Shown: positions 15,255 through 24,055 of the stretch, in pieces | How the letters are laid out: every line of letters starts with the position of its first letter | Position numbering within the stretch: position 1 is the first letter of the stretch | Assembly (NCBI GenBank): GCA_047620505.1 | Contig: JBLHKS010000081.1 | Span: 1-27,908, forward strand | Direction: 5' to 3' | Origin: JBLHKS01 sp047620505 | GTDB taxonomy: Bacteria; Verrucomicrobiota; Verrucomicrobiia; Verrucomicrobiales; DEV007 | Length of the DNA: 27,908 nucleotides | Position numbers and translations under genes: made by a program | The notes under the pieces: model-generated | What the model was told of the DNA's origin: nothing | Seen by the model: only the letters and a program-made list of their open reading frames with translations | Database searches by the model: none

Positions 15255-16616
15255 TCAACTTCGGATTTCGGTCATCGCGCCGGTGCTGTCGGCGAACTTT
15301 TCGGCTGGGACGTCGATGGAGTTGAGCATCGAGACGAAGAGATTCGCCAGCGGCGCCTTCTTCTCCTCTTCGAAGGCGTGCAGCTTGCCGTGCTTGAAGC
15401 CAAGCTTGTTCCCGCCAGCGAGGTGAATCGGGTAGTTTTTCGTGCTGTGCGAGGCGTGCGGATGAGCCGAGCCCCACAGGACCACTGTGCGGTCGAGCAT
15501 GTTTCCGTCGCCTTCCGGGGTGTCGCGCAAACGTTGGAGGAAATACGCATGCTGTTCGGCGCGCCAGCGATCCCACTGCCCGGAATAGTCAGCCGGCCGC
15601 TTGTGGGCGATATCGTGCGTGGCGCCTTTGTAGCCGAGGGCGTAAGTCGCGTAGTTCCACATTTCGCTGCTCGAAGAGTGCTCGCTTTCCAGCATGAGCG
15701 TGGCGAAGCGAGTCGAATCGGTCTGGAACGCCAGATAGATCAAGTCATACATGCAGCGAATGTGGTCCTGCGGCTCCTTGTGGGACACTTCGAGGTTCAG
15801 ACCCTTCGTATCGACCTCCGGGATCGGCGTGTGCGTCCATTCACTCGTTCGCTCCACGCGCTGTTCGAGGTCGCGGATGGATTCCAGGTACTCGTCCATC
15901 TTCACTTGATCCTCGTGGCCCAGCCGACTCTTGAAGCTGCTGCTGTGATCCATGATCAAGTCGAGAATACTGGCCTCGCGTTTGAGGCCGGCCCGCACCT
16001 GATCGACACCCTTGCCGGCGTACGGGGCGAAGAGGCGATTGAAGATTTCCTGCGGCCTATGCATCGAGGGAATCGGCCGTCCGGGGCCGCGATGAGACAG
16101 CGTTTTACTGGAGCCGTAGGAGCCGGTCCCGCCCTCGGTCCCCAAAACCAGCGACGCATAACGCGTATTGTGTCCGTGCGCCGCGGCGGCAACCTGATCG
16201 ATCGAGATGTTGTTCGTCTTCTCGCTTCCGGTCATGTCGGCGCCGGTCGCAAAAACATCGCCCGAGCTGTGTCCGCCCATTGCCCAGCCGCCTTGGTGGT
16301 CGAGCCCGCGCAGGTAGCTGACGTCATCCTTCAACGGCTCGAAGGGGGCGGACGATTTATTGAAGGTTAGGGGCCCGGGCTCCGAGCACGGCCACCAGCT
16401 CCACTCATGATGCGGCTCGTTTGCTGAGGGGACGCCGTGCTGCCCGTTCGGCATGTAAGCGCCATAGGCAAAGTAGCTGACCACCATCCGTTTGGGCAGG
16501 TCCTCACCCGCAGCGGCCTGCGCCCAGCTCATGCCATTTAGGAAGGGCAGCCCCAAGGTAATCCCACCGCCTCTGAGCAACTCGCGTCGATTCAGATGCC
16601 ACGATTTTTGTTTCAT
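15255..16616 (-). CDS. DUF1552 family Tat-exported protein, locus 2
   Basis: 453 aa. The twin-arginine signal is NRRELLRGGGITLGLPFLNG. The protein has the canonical DUF1552 form: PKRMVVSYFAYGAYMPNGQHG near residue 40, GLDHQGGWAMGGHSSGDVF, the STRFATLMLESEHSSS region, and VLWGSAHPHASHSTKNYPIH with a Gly-Gly-Asn loop. ATG 16616 is five bases after the DUF1592 stop, so coexpression is almost certain. Compared with the locus 1 and 3 copies it belongs to a different DUF1552 branch, as its DUF1592 partner does, so partners appear matched by subtype. Confidence 0.92.
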   Translation of the reverse strand: MKQKSWHLNRRELLRGGGITLGLPFLNGMSWAQAAAGEDLPKRMVVSYFAYGAYMPNGQHGVPSANEPHHEWSWWPCSEPGPLTFNKSSAPFEPLKDDVSYLRGLDHQGGWAMGGHSSGDVFATGADMTGSEKTNNISIDQVAAAAHGHNTRYASLVLGTEGGTGSYGSSKTLSHRGPGRPIPSMHRPQEIFNRLFAPYAGKGVDQVRAGLKREASILDLIMDHSSSFKSRLGHEDQVKMDEYLESIRDLEQRVERTSEWTHTPIPEVDTKGLNLEVSHKEPQDHIRCMYDLIYLAFQTDSTRFATLMLESEHSSSSEMWNYATYALGYKGATHDIAHKRPADYSGQWDRWRAEQHAYFLQRLRDTPEGDGNMLDRTVVLWGSAHPHASHSTKNYPIHLAGGNKLGFKHGKLHAFEEEKKAPLANLFVSMLNSIDVPAEKFADSTGAMTEIRS

Positions 16617-16621
16617 TTTGG

Positions 16622-19156
16622 CTATGGGTTCCGGAATGTTTGGCTCTGGCAGATAAACACGATCATGTCCTGCAATTTGTAGTCGCCTTTCTCAGAGTCT
16701 TTCAGCAACTGCTGGACGGCGAACCGGTCGCGATAGGTCAATTCACGGCCGATGCCGTAGATTAGCAAGCGGCGCAACAGGTTCTCGGCGATGGCATCCT
16801 TGTGTTCCTTGAGCAGGAAGGCTTTGAGTTCGGCCATCCCATCAACCTCCGGCCCATGAGGGACCCGGGCTTCGGCGTCAAGTTCAACGGTCTGGATGGA
16901 TTGCAGATAGGCCGCGTAGCCCGCCAAGTCTTTGTCTGCGGCCTCACTGAAACCCCTGACCCGCGTTCCCTCTTTGGGAACCATCGGCTGGAACTGACCG
17001 ATCGCATTGTAGCGCTCAAACGGGATGCCCCAAGGGTCGAGCCGCACGTGACAATCGTTGCAACTCTCCTTCTGCCGATGCTTGGCCAGCAGATCTTTGA
17101 TCGTTAACGCCGTCTCAGCGGACTCGCCTGCCGAATCCGACAAAGCCGGCACATCGGCAGGTGGCGGTTTGACCTCGTCGCCAAGAATCGCTTCGCGCAG
17201 CCAGACCGCCCGATAAATCGGATGCGGGGCCGAGCCGGTGCCGTTGCCGATCAGCACCGAGCCATGAGTCAGCAGTCCGCCGAGACGATGCTCGGGCTTC
17301 AACGCCACCGGGCGGAGTTCGTCGCCCTGCACGCCGTCGACTCCGTAGTGGACGGCCAAAGGTTGGTTCAGACAGGCGAAATCCGAATCGACCACATTCA
17401 GAGCACTTGCGTTACGCCGGATCAATTCGGCGACGAAGCTCACGGTTTCGTCGAGCATGTAATCCCGGGTCGTGGGCCGGTAGGGTTCTTCGGTTCCCGC
17501 CCTTTCTCCACGAGGCACGTAGTAGAGGAAGCGCGGAAACAACTCCCGGTTGATCGGCACGGTCTTCATCTTCGCGAGGCTCAGCCATTGCATCGTGAAG
17601 TTGCCGACAAAGTCACGCGCGCGCTCATCGGCGAGCAGGCGGCGAACCTGCTTCTCAATCTCGGGCGCTTCATCGAGATTGCCCGCCGCCGCTAAGCGTA
17701 TCAACTCGTCGTCCGGCATGCTGCCCCAGAGAAAATAGGACAGCTTTGACGCCAGCTCATACTGACGGGTTGCCTCGTCCTCCTCAGTCGCGTGATATAA
17801 AAACTGTGGCGTGATCAATACCATCGACAGCGTCTCGCGCATCGCCGCTTCGAGCGATCCCAGATCGGGCAGGACCATCTCGTAGACTTTCGCGAACCGA
17901 TCAACCTCCTCGTCGGTCGCGGGTCGACGATACGCCCTCGACATGAAGCGTTTCAGGACCTCCCTGACGTAAGCCTTTGGATCGCTCTCGCGCAGCGGTG
18001 ACTCGAAAAGAATCTGGGTATGATGCTCGGGCGGCCAGACGTCGATGATCGGCGCCTCGAATTCGATCCACTCGACGACCGCGCGCGGCATGGCGACATT
18101 CCTTGGCCTGCTGAAACTGTTCTCGTCGTTGAGAGAGCCGTCATCGTAGAGGTTCTGCGGTGTGATCGACATCGTGTCCTCGTAGCGTTTTCCCTTAACC
18201 GTCCGACTGGGTCTGGGCGGATGGTTTTCGATCCGGCCGCGGAATTCGAAGACCTCTGGATGATCCGGCGTGTTGCGCAGCCGGATGGTCCCGACTGGCT
18301 CGATCTGATAGGTGGATTGATTCTCACCAAGGCCACCATAGCCCATCACGAGACGCAACGGCATCTCGGTGATCCCCGGAGGCAGGATCGCCGACGCCTT
18401 GACGCGGACGCGGTATTCGCCAGTTCTTGGAAAGCTCTTGAGCGCCATCCCGGTCGCTGGCGTGTTGCGACGATTGCCATACACCCCGATCTCATCGCCA
18501 CCTAGCCCTCGGTCGATGCCGTGAGGCAGCCATTCACGCCGAGTCGTGTGAATCGCGGGCTTAGCCGAATCGACGATCGCGCTGGCCATCGCGCGACGAG
18601 CGTTTTCCAGATACCGGTTGATCTGTTCCGGCCCCGTGCGCATCAACTCGGCCGTGTTGTTGAATTCGTAGGGCTTAACCGGATCCTCGGGCAGGTTGTC
18701 GATCAGCTTGAGCCTGAAACCGAGCAGATCGCGCATCGTGTTCTCGTATTCGAAATTCGTCAGCCGCCGCGCGGTGGGGGCAACGGCTTCCTGACTGGCC
18801 GTCTCGACATATTCACGCAGGCCAGCTTCAATCCAATTCGCAACAGCCTTGCGGTCGGCCTCGTCAGGTTGCGCCTCGTCCTCCGGCGGCATTTCCCCGC
18901 TCTCGAGCATTTCGAGAATCAGCTCCCAGCGTTCCAACTCATGTCCCGCAGACAAATCGCCATCCAATGTGTGTAGCGCGATCTTGCCTTTGGTTTTCTC
19001 CGGCCCATGGCAGCCGACGCAATGCGCTGCGAAAAACGGGGCGACATCCGACCTGAAACCGGGCGCCCCAATTGGGATTGCCGGCTCAGCAGCTGCTGAC
19101 GTGACGCCAAAAGCGACGAGCATCAATGCGATGAGGCTGAAGGGGCGGGAATGCAT
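16622..19156 (-). CDS. DUF1587/1592/1588/1585 planctomycete cytochrome-like protein, locus 2
   Basis: 844 aa from ATG 19156, which opens a Sec signal (MHSRPFSLIALMLVAFGV); a GTG seven codons upstream (19177) is the alternative. Domains in order are PSCyt1 with CVGCHG at about 46-51 and MPPEDEAQPDEADR; DUF1587 (RRLTNFEYENTMRDLLG); a carbohydrate-binding-like middle; DUF1595 (RFMSRAYRRPATDEEVDRF); DUF1592 (ELASKLSYFLWGSMPDDEL); DUF1588 (GGLLTHGSVLIGNGTGSAPH and CNDCH at about 699-703); DUF1585 at the end. This is the full classical arrangement, so this copy is probably functional. It precedes the DUF1552 gene by five bases. Confidence 0.94.
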   Translation of the reverse strand: MHSRPFSLIALMLVAFGVTSAAAEPAIPIGAPGFRSDVAPFFAAHCVGCHGPEKTKGKIALHTLDGDLSAGHELERWELILEMLESGEMPPEDEAQPDEADRKAVANWIEAGLREYVETASQEAVAPTARRLTNFEYENTMRDLLGFRLKLIDNLPEDPVKPYEFNNTAELMRTGPEQINRYLENARRAMASAIVDSAKPAIHTTRREWLPHGIDRGLGGDEIGVYGNRRNTPATGMALKSFPRTGEYRVRVKASAILPPGITEMPLRLVMGYGGLGENQSTYQIEPVGTIRLRNTPDHPEVFEFRGRIENHPPRPSRTVKGKRYEDTMSITPQNLYDDGSLNDENSFSRPRNVAMPRAVVEWIEFEAPIIDVWPPEHHTQILFESPLRESDPKAYVREVLKRFMSRAYRRPATDEEVDRFAKVYEMVLPDLGSLEAAMRETLSMVLITPQFLYHATEEDEATRQYELASKLSYFLWGSMPDDELIRLAAAGNLDEAPEIEKQVRRLLADERARDFVGNFTMQWLSLAKMKTVPINRELFPRFLYYVPRGERAGTEEPYRPTTRDYMLDETVSFVAELIRRNASALNVVDSDFACLNQPLAVHYGVDGVQGDELRPVALKPEHRLGGLLTHGSVLIGNGTGSAPHPIYRAVWLREAILGDEVKPPPADVPALSDSAGESAETALTIKDLLAKHRQKESCNDCHVRLDPWGIPFERYNAIGQFQPMVPKEGTRVRGFSEAADKDLAGYAAYLQSIQTVELDAEARVPHGPEVDGMAELKAFLLKEHKDAIAENLLRRLLIYGIGRELTYRDRFAVQQLLKDSEKGDYKLQDMIVFICQSQTFRNP

Positions 19157-19294
19157 GAGGTTCGGACGGATGTTCACGTTGGAGGGTTTCCGTCAGCCCG
19201 CAAATCAAGGAATTCCTGAAACCAAGCGCAAGAAGATCCGGAACCGCAGCAGAAACTTGAAAGCCCAGTGGTTTCAGCCAGTTCAGGGATAATC

Positions 19295-19789
19295 TCAAGA
19301 GGCGCGATTCAGGAACCAATAGGCCGCGTTCAGATAGCTGGCGTAGCCTACCCAAATCAAATACGGAACCAGCAAACCGGCCGCCAGAGCGGATCGCTTT
19401 CGAAACGCGAAGATCGTGGCGAGGATCGCGAACCAGAGCAGGAGGATGACCACGAGCGCGACAAGCATCCAGTGCAGTCCAAAGAAGATCGGCGTCCACG
19501 CCAGATTGAGCGTCATCTGGATCAGGAAAAGCGTCAGGGCGATCTTGCCCTCACGCTCACCAAACCCGCGCTGCCATACCAGCGCGAACGAAACGCCGAT
19601 CATCGCGTAGAGCGCGGTCCACACCGGACCGAAAACCCAGTTCGGCGGGTTTCCGGCTGGCTTGTTCAGATCCGCATACCACCCGCCAATCGATTGGCTG
19701 GTCAGAAAGCCGCTCGCGCCGCCCAGAATTTCGATCGTCAAGACGCAGATCAGAATCTTAAGCGGAAACGGGATGCCTTTGCTTTTCAT
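19295..19789 (-). CDS. tspO: TspO/MBR family membrane protein
   Basis: 164 aa with five hydrophobic helices. The family signature W-Y-x-x-L-x-K-P-x-x-x-P-P-x-W-V-F is present as WYADLNKPAGNPPNWVFGPV (residues about 37-56), followed by WTALYAMIGVSFALVW, NLAWTPIFFGLHW and LIWVGYASYLNAAYWFLN. TspO proteins bind tetrapyrroles and cholesterol-like ligands and modulate porphyrin handling and stress responses. It lies 41 bp after the EF-hand gene and 138 bp before the start of the DUF1592 gene, all on one strand. A tetrapyrrole-binding protein next to a haem-motif protein may be meaningful, but the context alone does not prove it. Confidence 0.95.
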   Translation of the reverse strand: MKSKGIPFPLKILICVLTIEILGGASGFLTSQSIGGWYADLNKPAGNPPNWVFGPVWTALYAMIGVSFALVWQRGFGEREGKIALTLFLIQMTLNLAWTPIFFGLHWMLVALVVILLLWFAILATIFAFRKRSALAAGLLVPYLIWVGYASYLNAAYWFLNRAS

Positions 19790-19830
19790 GCTTATGATTT
19801 TGGCGCCGCTGAAGAAAGAGCGACGGCGTC

Positions 19831-20556
19831 CTATTCGTCTGCCGATTTCTCGGAGTGCCGCTTCGCGAAGACCGTGTTGAACTCGGTGAACGACAACACG
19901 CCGTCCTCGTCCTGATCAATTTTCGTGACGACTTCCTGCGCTTTGATGGCTCCGCTCATTCCCGGGCTTCGCCGAAATTCCGTGGGCGTCACTCGCCCAT
20001 CTTTATCGACATCGAGGCGCGCGAAAGCATCCTTCGCCGTTATCCGAGTTCCTAACGGAGTCAACGCCGTTGGCTCAGCGGAATCAGACTCTGGTTCGGC
20101 GCCGCCAGCGCCCGGGGCAGCCTCAGCAACTGCTTGCGGCAGGCCGGCACGCGGTCGCCGGGTCTCACCCTTGGCAACCCGTTGGCGCATGCTAAGCGGA
20201 TCGGCCATCCGGCTGCGATGCAACTTGTCGATCTCGGCGCGATCGAGTTTGCCGTTCTGATTCTCGTCCATTTGATCGAACCGTGCGGCGCCGCCGCGAA
20301 ACTCGCTCTTTTCGATCACCCCGTCACCGTTCTGATCGCTTCGGCTGACAAACACTTGGTAAAACATGTCTCCGTTGCCACCCGGAGGACGCTGGTCGGC
20401 CGTCGGCGGCGCAGGCTTGTCAGGTTCCGTGGATTCTTCTTCCGATTGAGCCCACGACGACATTGCGATGGGCACTAAGCAAAGGGCGCTCCATCGAGCG
20501 AGGGTCGCCGTCCTGAAAGAATTTCGGAAGAGGTGGAAACTTTCGATCTTGATCAT
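19831..20556 (-). CDS. Exported EF-hand calcium-binding protein
   Basis: 241 aa with a signal sequence that is longer than usual (hydrophobic core about residues 22-36, ending SSWAQ). Four EF-hand loops are visible: DQNGDGVIEKSE and DENQNGKLDRAE in the N-terminal half, DVDKDGRVTPTE and DQDEDGVLSFTE in the C-terminal half, each with Asp/Asn at positions 1, 3 and 5 and Glu at 12. A proline/alanine-rich linker (about 130-175) separates the pairs. It is probably a periplasmic or cell-surface calcium sensor or scaffold. It lies 22 bp after the CIA30-FAS1 gene and is likely cotranscribed. Confidence 0.9.
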   Translation of the reverse strand: MIKIESFHLFRNSFRTATLARWSALCLVPIAMSSWAQSEEESTEPDKPAPPTADQRPPGGNGDMFYQVFVSRSDQNGDGVIEKSEFRGGAARFDQMDENQNGKLDRAEIDKLHRSRMADPLSMRQRVAKGETRRPRAGLPQAVAEAAPGAGGAEPESDSAEPTALTPLGTRITAKDAFARLDVDKDGRVTPTEFRRSPGMSGAIKAQEVVTKIDQDEDGVLSFTEFNTVFAKRHSEKSADE

Positions 20557-20578
20557 TGGTAGGATTCGTGCCGGCCTT

Positions 20579-22405
20579 CTAACTACGGTGAAGATAGACC
20601 ATCATACCGTCGAGCGCGCGCCGCAAGAACCAAGCCCGATCGACGGCGGACGGGTGCTGATCGACGCCTCCGAGCACTCGCTCGAGCATCTGCCGAGCAT
20701 GGTCGTCAATTCGCTCATTTTCGGCGAGCTCGCTGATGCAGTTGCGGTAGACATCGGCGCATGCTTCCGGATCGCCGTGATTGTAGAGGGGAACTCCTTT
20801 TTTGATCGCCGCAGCGATCAGGTCGGAGGGGGCGCGCCCCGGCGTCGTGCTTGGGGTTTTTGGGGCTTGCGTCTGGCCAGCAGCTGCCGGGGGAAGGAGG
20901 ACGGCGTCGATGACGTGAATCAAACCGTTGCCGCCGTCGAGGTCGACGGTGCGGATCGTGGCGTCGTTAACCTTGAGAAGACCGTCGCTAACGCCAAAAG
21001 TCAGTTCAGCGCCTTGCACGGTCTCGGCTCGGGCTGAGGCGAGAGCGGCCCCAGCGGCGACTCGTCCCGGGACGACGTGATAGGACAACACCTCAATCAG
21101 CTGCTGCTTGTTCTCGGGCTTCAGCAGCGACTCCAAGACGCCATCCTCGAGAGCTGCGAAGGCTTGGTCCGTGGGCGCGAAAACGGTGAAGGGTCCATCG
21201 CCCTCGAGGACGGAATTCAGTTCCGCGGCGTCGACCGCAGCCAGCAGGGTCGTGAAGGATCCGGCCGCCTTCGCCGCGGAAAGCACGGTCTTGCGCTCTG
21301 GTTCCGGCGTCGGCTGCGAGGGTAGCAGCACGGTGTCGATGACGTGAATGACTCCATCGGAGCACGGAACGTCGGCATCGATCACCGCGGCTTCGTTCAC
21401 GCGGATCCGGCCGTCGGAAAATGCGACTTTGAGAGGCGTCCCTTCGACCGTCTTCACTTCTTGAGCCTTGAGTGTGTCCGCAAGTTTGTTTTCTCCCGGG
21501 CAAACGTGATAGGAAAGAATCGCGACCAGTTTCGCCTTGTTTTCCGGCTTGAGAAGATCTTCCAGAACGCCTTCCGGGAGTTTGGCGAAGGCTTCGTCCG
21601 TCGGAGCAAACACCGTTAGCTTGTTGTCCCATTGAAAAAATGTCGTGAGGCCCGCCGCATCGAGTGCCGCCTTCAACGTGCCGAACCGGCCGTCAGCGAC
21701 AGCCGTTTGGATTAGGCTTGCGGGTTCTGAGTTTGGCGCCGCAGTGTCAGCAACTGCTGGTTTCGTTTCGCGAGCCACAGAATCGCCCTGACCTTTTCCG
21801 CAAGTTCGGATCCAATCGATCTCGAGATCGAACGGCCCCTCTTGCTTGTCGCCGAGCAGGATTCCGATCCGCTGGATCATCGCGGGGTTCAACATCTCGT
21901 TAGGGAGATCGGTCCCGCGGAAGCTGCCTTTGAAGGATGCGAAGGGAATCTTGACCTCCTGCCACTGCCCTTTGGTCGTTTCGAACTCGCCCATGAAGGA
22001 CACTTCCATATTCCGAAAGCGAGCATCGGATGCGAGCCGGGCTTGGTAGGTTCGGCCGTCGCCCTTGACGCGGAGCAAGAGGCCCAGATCATTGCTGAGA
22101 TTCAGCTGAACGTCTTTGCTTCGCACTGTGGAGAAGCCGCCGTTGTTCTTGAGCGAGAGTTCGCCCGAAAACCGCATCGTTCCTTCGGAAGCGATCTCGA
22201 TGGCCCCCTTCGAGAGCCCGCCCATCACTCCGTCATTGACGATTTGCCAGCCAAACGCGTCCGTCTCAGCGGCGTCGAACTCGGTTACCGACTGGCCTCG
22301 CCAAGCGCCGGGTTTCGGCTCCTCCTTCGCGGAGGTTTCGGAGACGGCTAACGAGGTTGCGAGGACGATGGCCATTGCGCAGATCTTGGGGATGGAGGTT
22401 TGCAT
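20579..22405 (-). CDS. CIA30 domain fused to two fasciclin (FAS1) domains
   Basis: 608 aa from ATG 22405 with a Sec signal (MQTSIPKICAMAIVLATSLA); upstream frame is antisense to the sulfatase. Residues about 38-206 match CIA30/NDUFAF1 (FGWQIVNDGVMGGLSKG, FSGELSLKNNGGFSTVRS, PFDLEIDWIRTCG). Two FAS1 repeats follow, about 235-370 and 380-510, each with the H1/H2 motifs LTVFAPTDEAFAKLP or FTVFAPTDQAFAAL, a YHV core and an IHVIDTVLLP-type ending. A C-terminal domain of about 80 residues (GVPLYNHGDPEACADVYRNC) completes it. FAS1 domains mediate adhesion and CIA30 is a jelly-roll binding fold, so a surface or matrix-binding role is likely. It starts the long minus-strand run and is divergent from the sulfatase remnant. 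Confidence 0.9.
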   Translation of the reverse strand: MQTSIPKICAMAIVLATSLAVSETSAKEEPKPGAWRGQSVTEFDAAETDAFGWQIVNDGVMGGLSKGAIEIASEGTMRFSGELSLKNNGGFSTVRSKDVQLNLSNDLGLLLRVKGDGRTYQARLASDARFRNMEVSFMGEFETTKGQWQEVKIPFASFKGSFRGTDLPNEMLNPAMIQRIGILLGDKQEGPFDLEIDWIRTCGKGQGDSVARETKPAVADTAAPNSEPASLIQTAVADGRFGTLKAALDAAGLTTFFQWDNKLTVFAPTDEAFAKLPEGVLEDLLKPENKAKLVAILSYHVCPGENKLADTLKAQEVKTVEGTPLKVAFSDGRIRVNEAAVIDADVPCSDGVIHVIDTVLLPSQPTPEPERKTVLSAAKAAGSFTTLLAAVDAAELNSVLEGDGPFTVFAPTDQAFAALEDGVLESLLKPENKQQLIEVLSYHVVPGRVAAGAALASARAETVQGAELTFGVSDGLLKVNDATIRTVDLDGGNGLIHVIDAVLLPPAAAGQTQAPKTPSTTPGRAPSDLIAAAIKKGVPLYNHGDPEACADVYRNCISELAENERIDDHARQMLERVLGGVDQHPSAVDRAWFLRRALDGMMVYLHRS

Positions 22406-22493
22406 GCTGGCACTACGGACCAAGGGACCCAACGGATTCAGGCTTGCGTGGCTGTCGAGTGTTGCCTCGAACCGGACTACGATTTTTATGACT

Positions 22494-22514
22494 GCGCGCA
22501 CCGGAAATGCGCGC
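22494..22514. promoter_or_regulatory. Inverted repeat in the divergent gap between the FAS1 gene and the sulfatase remnant
   Basis: GCGCGCA (22494-22500) and TGCGCGC (22508-22514) are perfect inverted arms around CCGGAAA. The gap of 145 bp must contain the promoters of both divergent genes. There is no T-run on either side, so an operator is more likely than a terminator. Chance is possible in GC-rich DNA. Confidence 0.3.
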
Positions 22515-22550
22515 TTACTTCGCGCTGAGATGACGCAAAGACACCGACAC

Positions 22551-23975
22551 ATGAAACGCTGGCTAACCGCCGGGCTCTCATGCTCGCCTTGGGGATATCG
22601 GCCTCGCAAGCCGAAGAGACACGGCCTGACATTCTGTTCATCGCCATCAACGACATGAACGATTGGACCGGCTTTCTCGGCGGTCATCCGCAGGCCAAAA
22701 CGCCGAACATGGACCGTCTCGCGAAGCGCGGCGTCAACTTCACCAACGCCCACTGCCCGGCCCGGATGTTCGCCGAGCCGGAACGCGCTTCTCTATGGCG
22801 TCGAGCCGTTCGACTCGGGGCTCTATGCCTTTTACGAGCCCAATCTCCACCAGTAGCTGCTGGAGAAATACGTCAGTCTTCCGGAATTCTTCATGGCCGA
22901 GGGCTACGGGACTTTCGGGGCCGGAAAAATCCACCATGGATCCAAGGGCGACCCGCGCGAATGGGGCGACTATCACGAGCCAGCCAAGAGCGGGTTGAAG
23001 CTGGACGTCGACGCCGGCTATCAAGTCGACGGCCAATTCAAGATGTCGTTCTGCCCGACGACCGTTCCCCTCGAAGATCACCCGGATCACCAAGCTGCTT
23101 CCTACGGGATTGATATCCTGACAAAGCAACAAGATCAGCCGTTCTTTCTCGCCGTTGGCATCGTCAAACCGCACCTCCCGTTCGTCTGCCCGCAGCAGTT
23201 TTTCGATCTCTATCCGGAATCTGTCGAGGCTCCGCGAATCAACCCGAACGACCATGATGATATCCCGCGAGTCGGCCGTTCGATGGCCAAGCGTGGCGAC
23301 GACAACCGCTTCACCGAGGACCAAGCTTGGAACCGGGTCAGGCGCGCTTACCTCGCCTGCATCTCGCGGGCGGACTACAACGTGGGTAGGGTTCTCGATG
23401 CGCTCGAATCCGGTCCCCACGCTGGCAACACGATCGTTGTGCTCTGGTCTGACCACGGTTACGCGTTAGGCGAAAAGAATCACTTCCGCAAATTCGCCCT
23501 GTGGGAGGAGACAACCCGCGTGCCGTTCATCATCTGGGACACGCGGGAAAAGGACGCAGCTCAAGGCCGGACCGTGACGGACGGCGTGTCTCTCATCAGT
23601 ATCTACCGGACGCTGGCCGATCTGAGTGGCCTGACGCCGCTCGAGAGCGTCGACGGCTGCAGCCTCGTTCCTCAACTAACCGATCCGAATACGCCAGTTG
23701 CCGAACCCGCGATCTGTACTTGGGGAAGAGGCAACTACACGGTTCGCGGCCGCGACTTTCGCTACACTCGTTATTTCGATGGTGGCGAGGAACTCTACTT
23801 TCACCGGAACGACGCGAATGAGTGGACCAATCTGGCTGGCAACCCAGAGTATTCGGCGGCCAAGAAGCGACTCGCCGCGTTCCTCCCTGAAACCGAAGCA
23901 CCGCTGATCGAAGAAGGCATCATCTCAGCGCGCGCGAATATGAGCGCCGATCGGCCCAATCAAAAAAAGAACTAA
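22551..23975 (+). pseudogene. Sulfatase pseudogene lacking the catalytic cysteine
   Basis: Most of an exported sulfatase is readable: DILFIAINDMNDWTGFLGGH, KTPNMDRLAKRGVNFTNAHC, then GYGTFGAGKIHHG, FFLAVGIVKPHLPFVCPQ, VVLWSDHGYALGEKNHFRKF and FRYTRYFDGGEELYFH, close to iduronate-2-sulfatase-like family members. Four lesions are visible. The signal peptide (ATG 22551) is out of frame with the body, shifting near 22575. At 22766-22775 the expected Met-Cys-x-Pro-Ser-Arg reads ATG TTC G CCG AGC CGG, so Cys is replaced by Phe. A two-base loss there shifts the frame. TAG at 22854-22856 interrupts the restored frame. The Cys is the precursor of formylglycine, so activity is impossible. The stop lies inside a copy of the recurrent 12-mer (CAGTAGCTGCTG). 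Confidence 0.88.
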
Positions 23976-24055
23976 GCGATCAGGTGGGCATTTCGCCTCA
24001 AAGCGCCGCCGGCCGACACGAAATATCTGGTGTCCAATCGGCGAGTTCGCGCGTA

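Noticed and set aside
22640..22665. Asn in place of the first metal-binding Asp in the sulfatase (AINDMNDW) as a further lesion.
   Set aside because: As far as I recall, this variant also occurs in intact relatives, so I did not count it.
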